From NCBI GenBank assembly GCA_963757565.1, contig CAVWSB010000011.1, positions 1,922,001 through 1,986,000 of the forward strand: DNA of 64,000 nt, given 5' to 3'. This stretch comes from PALSA-894 sp963757565. GTDB lineage: Bacteria > Pseudomonadota > Alphaproteobacteria > Rhizobiales > Xanthobacteraceae. Made by a program: the position numbers and the translations under genes. The notes below the pieces were generated by a model. The model did not search any database. It saw only the letters and a program-made list of their open reading frames with translations, and was not told where the DNA came from. Positions 46,702 to 54,303 of the stretch are shown one piece after another (the stretch's first letter is position 1; the number at the start of each line of letters is the position of its first letter).

Positions 46702-47895
46702 ATGACTGAAGATCTGCGCATTCGTGTCGTTCCCTCGATCGCCGACATCCCGGCGGCCGCGTGGGACGCATGCGCCAATCCGGCGAACGCGCCGCCTCAA
46801 GAACAGGCGTATAATCCGTTCATCTCGCATGCCTTTCTCTTCGCGCTGGAAGCCTCGGGCTCGGCCGTTGCACGAACCGGCTGGCAGCCGCAGCACCTGA
46901 TCGCCGAGACACCGGACGGCGCCGTGCTCGGCGCCGCGCCCGCGTATCTCAAATCGCACTCACGCGGCGAATACGTCTTCGATGCGGGCTGGGCCGACGC
47001 GTATGAGCGCGCGGGCGGCAGCTATTACCCGAAGGTGCAGGTGTCGGTGCCATTCACGCCCGCGACCGGGCGGCGGTTGCTGGTGCCGCCGGGCGAGAAC
47101 GCCGACGGCATCCGGCAAGGGCTCGCAAGCGGTCTGCTCGAACTCGCGACGCTGCGCGATGCTTCATCGGTGCATGTCACCTTCGCGCCGGAAAACGAGT
47201 GGCGCATGCTGGGCGAGCTCGGGTTTCTCCAGCGCAACGACCAGCAATTTCATTGGGAGAACGCGAACTACAGCACGTTCGACGATTTCCTCGGGGCACT
47301 TGCAGCGCGCAAGCGCAAGGCGATCAAGCGCGAGCGGCGCGAGGCGCTGGAGCCCGGCATCGAGGTGCAATGGCTGACCGGTTCAGATTTGACCGAGAGC
47401 GTTTGGGACCACTTCTTCGCGTTCTACATGGACACCGGCTCGCGCAAATGGGGCCGCCCCTATCTCACGCGAAAGTTCTATTCGCTGATCGGCGAGACGA
47501 TGCCCGACAAGGTGCTGCTGATGATGGCGAAGCGCGCCGGACGCTATATCGCGGGCGCGATCAACTTCATCGGCTCGGACACGCTGTTCGGCCGTCACTG
47601 GGGCGCGGCCGAGCATCACCCGTTCCTGCATTTCGAGCTGTGCTACTACCAAGCCATTGATTTTGCGATACAAAACAAGCTTGCGCGGGTCGAGGCCGGT
47701 GCGCAAGGCGAGCACAAGCTCGCGCGCGGCTACATGCCGGTGCCGACCTATTCGGCGCATTACATCGCCGATCCGGGCCTGCGCCGCGCCATTGCGGATT
47801 ATCTGAAGCGCGAGCGCGCCTACGTGGCAGCGGCCGGCAGCGAGCTTGCTGCACTGGGACCGTTCCGCAAGGATTTGGTATTCGAGCAGTCTTGA
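46702..47895 (+). CDS. DUF482/GNAT-type N-acyltransferase (peptidoglycan-recognition-like family)
   Basis: A 397-residue protein. Characteristic blocks are NPFISHAFLFALEASGSA, DAGWADAYERAGGSYYPKVQVSVPFTPATGRRLL, and RKRKAIKRERREAL leading into a GNAT-like fold (HHFFAFYMDTGSRKWGRPYL-type text). ARVEAGAQGEHKLARGYMPV is close to the end. The family is often labelled as peptidogalycan biosynthesis/recognition, but no reaction is established to my knowledge. Confidence 0.88.
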   Translation: MTEDLRIRVVPSIADIPAAAWDACANPANAPPQEQAYNPFISHAFLFALEASGSAVARTGWQPQHLIAETPDGAVLGAAPAYLKSHSRGEYVFDAGWADAYERAGGSYYPKVQVSVPFTPATGRRLLVPPGENADGIRQGLASGLLELATLRDASSVHVTFAPENEWRMLGELGFLQRNDQQFHWENANYSTFDDFLGALAARKRKAIKRERREALEPGIEVQWLTGSDLTESVWDHFFAFYMDTGSRKWGRPYLTRKFYSLIGETMPDKVLLMMAKRAGRYIAGAINFIGSDTLFGRHWGAAEHHPFLHFELCYYQAIDFAIQNKLARVEAGAQGEHKLARGYMPVPTYSAHYIADPGLRRAIADYLKRERAYVAAAGSELAALGPFRKDLVFEQS

Positions 47896-47917
47896 CGTTC
47901 GTGGAAGGGCGATCCTC

Positions 47918-48343
47918 ATGCCGAGTTACGATCCGAACAACATCTTCGCCAAGATCCTGCGCGGCGAACTGCCCTGTCACAAAGTGTACGAGGACGACAA
48001 GGCGCTCGCCTTTCTCGACATCATGCCGCGCGCGCCCGGCCACACGTTGGTGCTGCCGAAATCGCCCGCGCGCAACCTGCTCGATGTCGATGCGGCAGAC
48101 CTCGCGCACGTGATGCGGGTCGCGCAGAAAATCGCCCGCGCCTCGCTCAAGGTCTTTGGAGCCGACGGCATCACCATCCAGCAGTTCAACGAGAGCGCGG
48201 GCGGACAGGTGGTGTTTCATCTCCATGTCCACGTCATCCCGCGCAAGGCGGGCGAGCCGATGAAGCCGCCCGCGAGCGTCAAGGAAGAAGCGAGCGTGCT
48301 GTCGGATCGGGCGCTTAAGCTGGCGGCGGCGCTGAAAGGGTGA
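47918..48343 (+). CDS. HIT-family protein
   Basis: A 141-residue histidine-triad protein. The triad is VFHLHVHVIP near residue 95, and NIFAKILRGELPCHKVYEDD at the N-terminus is typical of HINT-like nucleoside phosphoramidases. The frame is open earlier, but the ATG at 47918 fits the family start. It ends the RidA-GDPD-DUF482-HIT series and is convergent with the GntR regulator without a gap. Confidence 0.93.
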   Translation: MPSYDPNNIFAKILRGELPCHKVYEDDKALAFLDIMPRAPGHTLVLPKSPARNLLDVDAADLAHVMRVAQKIARASLKVFGADGITIQQFNESAGGQVVFHLHVHVIPRKAGEPMKPPASVKEEASVLSDRALKLAAALKG

Positions 48344-49033
48344 TCACACCAGCGCCGTAGCGAAATCGTAGGCGCCCTTGGCGAGCGTATAGTCCACGCA
48401 CGCCTCGATGTGAATCTTCAGGACATCACGCGCCGCCTTCGCGTTGCGCTCCATCGCGCAGTCGAGAAGCTTGCGGTGCTCGTGCGCGGCGACCTCGCCA
48501 CGGAAGATGCCGGCGATCATCTGGTAGCGCAGATATTTGTCGTACACCGGCGCGTGGGTTTCGAGCAGCGCGTTCGATCCGCATGCCGAGATCAGCGCAT
48601 GGTGGAAGTCCCAGTCGTAGCGCTTCCAGGTTTCGGCATCGGCGCGGTCGCCCGCGAGCAAGCGTTTCTCGATCGCCGAAAGCTTGTGATAGGCCGAAAC
48701 GACGCGCCCTTCCCACTCGACATCGCCCGCCTTGAACGACTGCGTCAGCGCGTGGGATTCCAGCAGCAACCGCAGCGCCGCGACTTCGCGCAGGTTTTCC
48801 GCCGACACCGGCGCGACCTCGAAGCCGCGCTGCCCCTCGGCAACAACGAGACCCTCGGAGGCAAGGCGGCTCAACAGCTCGCGCAGCGTGCCGACGCTGG
48901 CGCCGTAATCCTCGCGCAATCGGTCGAGGCGCAGCTTCTCGGTCGGTGGGAGTGTCCCAAAGATGATGTCGGTGCGGATGCGCCGGTACGCCCGCTCGCC
49001 AATCGAATCGTACTCCGACGTCCGCGTCAGCAT
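48344..49033 (-). CDS. GntR-family regulator, FCD (FadR-like) subgroup
   Basis: A 229-residue regulator. An N-terminal winged helix (GERAYRRIRTDIIFGTLPPTEKL, LRELLSRLASEGLVV) is followed by an all-helical FCD ligand domain. Metal-binding residues are visible in YDWDFHHALI (Asp, His), AHEHRKLLDCAM (His) and LKIHIEACV (His). It is divergent from the TRAP operon and probably controls it in response to a carboxylic acid. The intergenic region holds repeated gcaatag half-sites. Confidence 0.9.
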   Translation of the reverse strand: MLTRTSEYDSIGERAYRRIRTDIIFGTLPPTEKLRLDRLREDYGASVGTLRELLSRLASEGLVVAEGQRGFEVAPVSAENLREVAALRLLLESHALTQSFKAGDVEWEGRVVSAYHKLSAIEKRLLAGDRADAETWKRYDWDFHHALISACGSNALLETHAPVYDKYLRYQMIAGIFRGEVAAHEHRKLLDCAMERNAKAARDVLKIHIEACVDYTLAKGAYDFATALV

Positions 49034-49235
49034 CGCCTTGATTGTCCTCGATTTTCCCGCGGGCTGCCGTGCCCCGGCAACCCAATTGAACGTCTGTGCA
49101 ACGTTCCCGACAATATCCTACGCAATAGAAAATGTCGTATAAAAATGAAAATCGCTATTGCCTTGTGAATTGCCCAACGCAATAGATAGCCACGACGCAT
49201 CTCGCCGAAACGAGAGCCAATCAGGGAGGACCCGC
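49034..49235. promoter_or_regulatory. Divergent promoter region with gcaatag repeats
   Basis: This AT-richer 200-bp stretch separates the GntR gene and the TRAP operon. The heptamer gcaatag occurs at 49122-49128 and 49179-49185, and its inverse ctattgc at 49155-49161. These are candidate binding sites for the adjacent regulator. AGGGAGGA at about 49223-49230 is the ribosome-binding site for the TRAP binding protein. Confidence 0.5.
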
Positions 49236-50225
49236 ATGGGCGCAGAGATCACCCGCCGCACATTGATGGCCGCAAGCGCTTCGCTTCTCGCGCTCGGCGC
49301 AGGATCAGCCGCGAACGCGCAGGCCAAGACCAAGCTGCGCTTCTCCTGCGCGTTCACCGAAACGGACCTGCGCGCCGAGGCTTACAAGACCTTCGCCACC
49401 GCGATCAAAGACGAATTCGATTTCGAGCCCTATTGGGGCAACACGCTGTTCAAGCAGGGCACCGAGCTCGTGGCGCTTCAGCGCGACAATCTTGATCTGT
49501 GCAATCTCGCGCCGGCCGACATTTCCAAGCAGATTCCCGCCTGGTCGTTGATGACAGCCGCGTTCCTGTTCCGCGACGCCGACCACATGAAGAAGACGTT
49601 CAAGAGCGAGGTCGGCCAGGACTTCATCAAGATGGCCAAGGAGAAGCTTGGCATCCAGATCATTACGCCGGTCTATTTCGGATCGCGCAGCGTTAACCTG
49701 AAGCCCGAGAAGCCGATCAAGACGCCGGCCGATATGGCCGGGATCAAGCTGCGCATGCCGCCCGGCGAGTTCTGGCAGTTCCTTGGCGAGTTGCTCGGCG
49801 CCAATCCGACACCGGTCGCCTACGCGGAGCTCTACACCGCCCTGCAGACCGGCACGGTCGACGGCCAGGACAATCCGGTGGTCGCCAGCAAGCTGATGAA
49901 GTTCGACGAAGTGACCACGCAGTTCGTGCTCACCAAGCACGTCATCGCCTACGACGTGATGGCGATGCGCTCCAAGATCTGGGACGCGATGAAGCCGGAC
50001 CAGCAGGCCAAATTCCAGGCCGCTGCCGACAAGATGTCGGACGAGAACATCAAGCGCTTCGACACGCAGGAGGCGGAGACGCTCGAGTACTTCAAGAAGG
50101 AAGGCAAGAAGGTCTACGCGCCGGATGTCGACGCGTTCCGCACCTTCGCGCAGAAGCGCTACCTCGACAAGTACGGCAGCGACTGGCCGAAGGGCGCGAT
50201 CGAAAAGATCAACGCGATCAAGTGA
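49236..50225 (+). CDS. dctP: TRAP transporter substrate-binding protein (DctP-type)
   Basis: A 329-residue periplasmic protein with a Tat-like signal (TRRTLMAASASLLALGAGSA). The DctP fold shows IKTPADMAGIKLRMPPGEFW, where the Arg binds the substrate carboxylate, and YTALQTGTVDGQDNPV. It captures an organic acid for the membrane subunits. The ATG at 49236 is preceded by AGGGAGGA; the open frame starts earlier. First gene of the TRAP-dehydroquinase cluster. Confidence 0.93.
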   Translation: MGAEITRRTLMAASASLLALGAGSAANAQAKTKLRFSCAFTETDLRAEAYKTFATAIKDEFDFEPYWGNTLFKQGTELVALQRDNLDLCNLAPADISKQIPAWSLMTAAFLFRDADHMKKTFKSEVGQDFIKMAKEKLGIQIITPVYFGSRSVNLKPEKPIKTPADMAGIKLRMPPGEFWQFLGELLGANPTPVAYAELYTALQTGTVDGQDNPVVASKLMKFDEVTTQFVLTKHVIAYDVMAMRSKIWDAMKPDQQAKFQAAADKMSDENIKRFDTQEAETLEYFKKEGKKVYAPDVDAFRTFAQKRYLDKYGSDWPKGAIEKINAIK

Positions 50226-50321
50226 TCGCGCAAGCGATTGGATGAAAACTGGATCGGCCGCCGCGCGCCAACTGGCGGCTGATCCGGCGCCGCACTGCGC
50301 GCTGCGCCGCGGGGGGAGAGC

Positions 50322-50837
50322 ATGACGTTCGAGAACGCAGTCGCGCTGGGCCGGTGGCTTCGCCGGCGCGCCGAGAATGTGGCTGTCGCGCTGCTCTCGG
50401 TGATGTTCGCGAGCTTCATCATCCAGATCTTCTTCCGCTATGTGCTGAACAATCCCATCGGCTGGTCCGAGGAAGTCATCATCACGACGTGGCTCTGGAC
50501 CGTGTTGTGGGGTGCGGCATTCATCCTGAGCGAGAAGGAGGAGATCCGCTTCGACATCATCTATTCCACACTGTCGGAGCGCACGCGGCGTATCTGCACG
50601 GTCATCACCGGCGCGGCGCTGATCTTCCTGTACGGGATCTCGCTGCCCGCCTCATACGCCTATGTCAGCTTCATGAAAGTCGAGCGGTCGGCCTATCTGC
50701 ATGTTCCGATCAACTGGATGTATTCGGTCTACGTCATCTTCGCGGTCGCCTGCATCTGCCGCTACGGCTGGCTGGTGTATCGGGCGATCCGCGGCGGAGA
50801 GACGCCGCAGACCGATCCGGCAGAGCTGAGCGACTGA
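50322..50837 (+). CDS. dctQ: TRAP transporter small permease (DctQ-type)
   Basis: A 171-residue membrane protein with four hydrophobic segments. The DctQ signature is FRYVLNNPIGWSEEVIITTWLW, followed by GAAFILSEKEEIRFDIIY. It links the binding protein to the large permease. It stops two bases before the DctM start. Confidence 0.94.
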   Translation: MTFENAVALGRWLRRRAENVAVALLSVMFASFIIQIFFRYVLNNPIGWSEEVIITTWLWTVLWGAAFILSEKEEIRFDIIYSTLSERTRRICTVITGAALIFLYGISLPASYAYVSFMKVERSAYLHVPINWMYSVYVIFAVACICRYGWLVYRAIRGGETPQTDPAELSD

Positions 50838-50839
50838 CC

Positions 50840-52138
50840 ATGCCGCTCTCCCCGTTTGCCCTTTGCATCATCGCCATTGTCCTGCTCGGCGCGCTCGGCC
50901 TGCCGATCGGACATTCGATGATCGCGGCCTCGATCCTCTACCTGCTGCTGTCCGGGCTCGATCTCGGCACTGCCGCCGAGCAGATCCTCAATGGGCTGTT
51001 CAACAGCTACGTGCTGCTCGCGATCCCGCTGTTCATTCTGGCCGCCGATCTCATGAACATCGGCAGCCTCACCGACCGCCTGCTTCAGTTCTGTCTCGTG
51101 CTGGTCGGCCGCTTCCGCGGCGGGCTCGGGCACGTCAACGTCGTTGCCAACATGATCTTCGCCGGCATGTCCGGCTCGGCGATCGCGGACGCAGTCGGCA
51201 TCGGCCGCATCATCATTGGCATGATGACCAAAGATGGCCGCTACCCCATCGCCTACGCGGGCGCCATCACGGCGTCCGCCGCCATTATCGGACCAATCAT
51301 CCCTCCTTCGATCCCGATGGTGCTTTACGCACTGATCTCCGACACCTCGATCGGGTATCTGTTCCTCGGCGGGTTCGTTCCCGGCGTCATGCTCGGCATC
51401 GCCTTCATGGTGATGAATTCGGCGATTGCGCGCCGTCGCAACTATCCAGTCGAGCCGGCGATCCCGATGCGCGAAATTCCGAAAATCACGCTGCGCGCAT
51501 TTCCCGCGCTGATGCTGCCGGTGATCCTGCTGTTCGGCATCTACGGCGGCGTGATGACGCCGACCGAAGGCGCCGCCGCTGCGGCTTTCTATGCGCTCTT
51601 TGCCTCGACCGTGCTCTACCGCGCGGTGACGTGGAAGCAGCTCTACGAGGCGATCCTCACCAGCGGCAAGGCGACGACCTCGATCGGCATGCTGATCGCG
51701 GGCGCGCTCGTGTTCAACTACGTGGTGACGATCGAGAACATTCCGAATTCGCTGGCGCGGATGATGGCCGGGCACGATCTGTCCGCGACCGGCTTCCTGC
51801 TCGTCGTCAACGTCATCCTGCTGATCCTCGGCTGCCTGCTGGAAGGCTCGACCATCCTGCTGGTCGTGGTGCCGATCTTCATCCCGACCGCGAAAGCCCT
51901 TGGCATCGATCTGGTGCACTTCGGCGTGATGGTCGTCGTCAACATCATGATCGGGCTGCTCACCCCGCCCTACGGCCTGCTGCTCTTCGTTCTCGCCAAC
52001 ATGACCAAGCAGCCGCTCGGCGCGATCGTGCGCGAGGCAACGCCCTTCATCATCGCGTCGATCGTGGTGCTCGCGATCATCACGTTTGTTCCGGATTCGA
52101 TTCTCTGGCTGCCGCGGGTGTTCGGCTACAAGGGCTGA
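50840..52138 (+). CDS. dctM: TRAP transporter large permease (DctM-type)
   Basis: A 432-residue permease with about twelve hydrophobic segments that drives uptake with a sodium or proton gradient. Hallmarks are FILAADLMNIGSLTDRLLQF, NMIFAGMSGSAIADAVGIG, IIPPSIPMVLYAL and LTPPYGLLLFVLANMTKQPL. A dehydroquinase gene begins 22 bp downstream. Confidence 0.95.
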   Translation: MPLSPFALCIIAIVLLGALGLPIGHSMIAASILYLLLSGLDLGTAAEQILNGLFNSYVLLAIPLFILAADLMNIGSLTDRLLQFCLVLVGRFRGGLGHVNVVANMIFAGMSGSAIADAVGIGRIIIGMMTKDGRYPIAYAGAITASAAIIGPIIPPSIPMVLYALISDTSIGYLFLGGFVPGVMLGIAFMVMNSAIARRRNYPVEPAIPMREIPKITLRAFPALMLPVILLFGIYGGVMTPTEGAAAAAFYALFASTVLYRAVTWKQLYEAILTSGKATTSIGMLIAGALVFNYVVTIENIPNSLARMMAGHDLSATGFLLVVNVILLILGCLLEGSTILLVVVPIFIPTAKALGIDLVHFGVMVVVNIMIGLLTPPYGLLLFVLANMTKQPLGAIVREATPFIIASIVVLAIITFVPDSILWLPRVFGYKG

Positions 52139-52159
52139 GCTTCAAGGGAAAGAAACGAC

Positions 52160-52591
52160 ATGACCAAGCCGATCTATGTGCTCAACGGCCCGAACCTCAA
52201 TCGCCTCGGTACGCGCGAGCCGCACATCTACGGCAGCACCACGCTCGCCGACGTGGAGAAGATGGTCCGCGCCGAGGCCGGCGACCAGCCGATCGAATTC
52301 CGCCAGACCAACAGCGAGACGCAGCTGATCGAGTGGGTGCACGAGGCGATCGACAAGGGCGCCGGCATCATCATCAACCCGGCGGCCTATACGTTCACGT
52401 CGCTTGCGCTGTTCGACTCGCTGAAGATGTTTCCCGGCCCGATCATCGAGCTGCACATCTCGAACGTGCACAAGCGCGAGCCGATGTATCACAACTCGCT
52501 CGTCTCAAAGACGGCGACCGCTGTCATCGCAGGCCTCGGCGCGAAGGGCTACGCGACCGCCGTGCGGGCGATGCGCGATCTGATCGCGTAG
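52160..52591 (+). CDS. aroQ: Type II 3-dehydroquinate dehydratase
   Basis: A 143-residue type II dehydroquinase. The substrate loop is LNGPNLNRLGTREPHIYG (catalytic Tyr and Arg), with FRQTNSETQLIEWVHEA, IINPAAYTFTS and ELHISNVHKREP. The enzyme converts dehydroquinate to dehydroshikimate in either the biosynthetic or the quinate-catabolic direction. Its place at the end of a GntR-TRAP cluster, away from aro or accB genes, favours the catabolic role. That role is an inference from context. Confidence 0.92.
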   Translation: MTKPIYVLNGPNLNRLGTREPHIYGSTTLADVEKMVRAEAGDQPIEFRQTNSETQLIEWVHEAIDKGAGIIINPAAYTFTSLALFDSLKMFPGPIIELHISNVHKREPMYHNSLVSKTATAVIAGLGAKGYATAVRAMRDLIA

Positions 52592-52599
52592 TCGCGCCG

Positions 52600-52947
52600 C
52601 TATTTCCCGAACAGCAGCGCGCCCGCGATCAAAGCGGCCTCTCCCGCGAGTACGCCGGCAAACACCGAGCGGCGCATCAGCGTGAAGCCGAGAAAGCCGA
52701 TCGCGACCGCGCCAAGCCGAACCGGAGTCGGCACGGTCGCAAGTACGCCGGGCGCGAAGATTGTCAGTTTGGCGATCACGCCGGCGAGGATCGCGGTCGC
52801 GACCGCCCTCACCCACACGACGATTTCGGAGTCCTCGTCGAGGCCACGCGCGAACATGACGCCGAGCCAGCGGAACACTTCGTTGGGCAGAAAACCTGCG
52901 AGGATCAGCGCCAGATAGGCGGCGTATTCGCCGGAGAGCGCGCTCAT
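52600..52947 (-). CDS. azlD: AzlD-family branched-chain amino acid exporter subunit
   Basis: A 115-residue protein with four hydrophobic segments: YLALILAGFLPNEVFRWLGV (N-terminal signature), AVATAILAGVIAKLTIFAPG, AVAIGFLGFTLMRRSVFAGV. It is the small partner of AzlC. The start overlaps the azlC stop (ATGA), and the gene is convergent with aroQ. Confidence 0.88.
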   Translation of the reverse strand: MSALSGEYAAYLALILAGFLPNEVFRWLGVMFARGLDEDSEIVVWVRAVATAILAGVIAKLTIFAPGVLATVPTPVRLGAVAIGFLGFTLMRRSVFAGVLAGEAALIAGALLFGK

Positions 52948-53690
52948 TGCAGCGCCTCGCGAAAGCGATGCACCAGATAGGCGGCGGTGCCGGCCGCGAT
53001 GCCGCTCCACATCAGGTCGAGGCCGATTTGCCACCAGGCAAACAACGGCCCGAGCACAAGGCCGAACGCGAGCGCGAGGCGGTCCACCAGCATGCGGCTG
53101 TTGCGCAAGGTCGACATCAGGAAGGCGACCGGCGTGAGGAACAGCAGCGCGGCGCTGAGCAGCGTGGGCAGCCGGGCGGCAAGCAGGAAGCCGGCGACCG
53201 TCGCAGTCGAGGCGGTCAACAGATAGCCCGTGCCGAGACCGTTGCAGAACGCGACCCGCCCTTCGCGCGGCTGCAGCGGCAGGAGCCGCAACGCCTCGAC
53301 CCACATGCTCACGGCCGTGAAATGCGCCGGCAGGAGCAGCTTCCAGGTCCGCATGCCTGGGGTCTTCAGCATCGGCAACAGCGCGACAACCATGGGCAGG
53401 AGCCGCACGCTGGAAAGACCAACCGCCAGACTTGATTCCAGAAGGCCCGCGCCCGCGCCAAGCGTCGAGATCAGGATCACCTGCGCGGGGCCGGCCCACA
53501 CCAGCACCGTCGAAGCGAGCGCCCACCACACCGTGAAGCCAAAATCATGCGCGAGCGCGCCGATGCCGAGATAGGTGCCGAACAGCACGTAGCTGAACAC
53601 CGAGGTCCAGGTGGCGGCGAGGCCTGCCAGATAGGCGGCAAGCGTCGATCGTTCGGGTTGGGTGGGCACGGGAGATGGCTCGGCGGGCAT
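52944..53690 (-). CDS. azlC: AzlC-family branched-chain amino acid exporter subunit
   Basis: A 248-residue inner-membrane protein. FGTYLGIGALAHDFGFTVWWALASTVLVWAGPAQ-type text carries the AzlC signature (written here in part: GIGALAHDFGF, WAGPAQVILI). Further helices include LSSVRLLPMVVALLP and FLTPVAFLMSTLRNS. With AzlD it exports branched-chain amino acids and analogues. Translationally coupled to azlD. Confidence 0.9.
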   Translation of the reverse strand: MPAEPSPVPTQPERSTLAAYLAGLAATWTSVFSYVLFGTYLGIGALAHDFGFTVWWALASTVLVWAGPAQVILISTLGAGAGLLESSLAVGLSSVRLLPMVVALLPMLKTPGMRTWKLLLPAHFTAVSMWVEALRLLPLQPREGRVAFCNGLGTGYLLTASTATVAGFLLAARLPTLLSAALLFLTPVAFLMSTLRNSRMLVDRLALAFGLVLGPLFAWWQIGLDLMWSGIAAGTAAYLVHRFREALQ

Positions 53691-53795
53691 TGCCCTCGTG
53701 TCCCATGGCGTTGCGGCTCAGGCAATCGGCCCGGCTGGCCAGCAGCCATGACAAGCAAGCGACCGGCCGTCAGAATGTACGTCGGAGAGGTGGCG

Positions 53796-54239
53796 ATGAC
53801 AGAATTCGCAGCAGTGGCGACCGCGATCCGCAGCACGCTTGAAAGTCAGGGCTTTACCCGCCTGATCGGCGCCGAGATTGTTTCGGTCGAGCCGGGCGCC
53901 GTCACGATGGCGGTCGGCCGCCGCCCCGAACTCTTGCAGCAGAACGGGCTCTTTCACGGCGGCGTGCTCGCCTACCTGATCGACAATGCCACAACCGCCG
54001 CGGCCGGGACGATGATCGACCGGGCGAAGCGCAGCGTCATCACGGCCGAATACAAGATCAACCTCGTGGCCCCCTCGACCGGAGATCGCCTCACCTGTCA
54101 TGCCACGGTCGTGAAGCCCGGACGCACGCTTACCGTGGTCGAGGCGAAGGTCTTCTGCCGCATCGACGGCGCCGAAAAACTTGTCGCAGTTGCACTCGCT
54201 ACCATCGCCAATCTCGACACGAAGACGCCGCAGGCCTGA
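53796..54239 (+). CDS. PaaI-type hotdog thioesterase
   Basis: A 147-residue hotdog protein. The active-site helix is QNGLFHGGVLAYLIDNATT, and strands read ITAEYKINLVAPSTGDRL and CHATVVKPGRTLTVVEAKVF. It is the third PaaI-like gene in the window, the others being at 8455 and 23470; the three are not close copies. GGAGAGG precedes the ATG at 53796, with an in-frame ATG at 53775 as alternative. Confidence 0.9.
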   Translation: MTEFAAVATAIRSTLESQGFTRLIGAEIVSVEPGAVTMAVGRRPELLQQNGLFHGGVLAYLIDNATTAAAGTMIDRAKRSVITAEYKINLVAPSTGDRLTCHATVVKPGRTLTVVEAKVFCRIDGAEKLVAVALATIANLDTKTPQA

Positions 54240-54257
54240 GCGTTACGCGCAAAACAA

Positions 54258-54282
54258 AACGCCCCGCAACGTGCGGGGCGTT
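54258..54282. terminator. Bidirectional terminator between thioesterase gene and clpA
   Basis: aacgccccgca (54258-54268) pairs perfectly with tgcggggcgtt (54272-54282) around a three-base loop. A-rich sequence on the left gives a T-rich tail for the clpA transcript. Confidence 0.85.
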
Positions 54283-54303
54283 CTGCTTGAGCGGTTCTGC
54301 CGT

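Noticed and set aside
53470..53540. Possible promoter-like AT patches upstream of azlC
   Set aside because: They lie within coding sequence and no -10/-35 pair with good spacing is visible.
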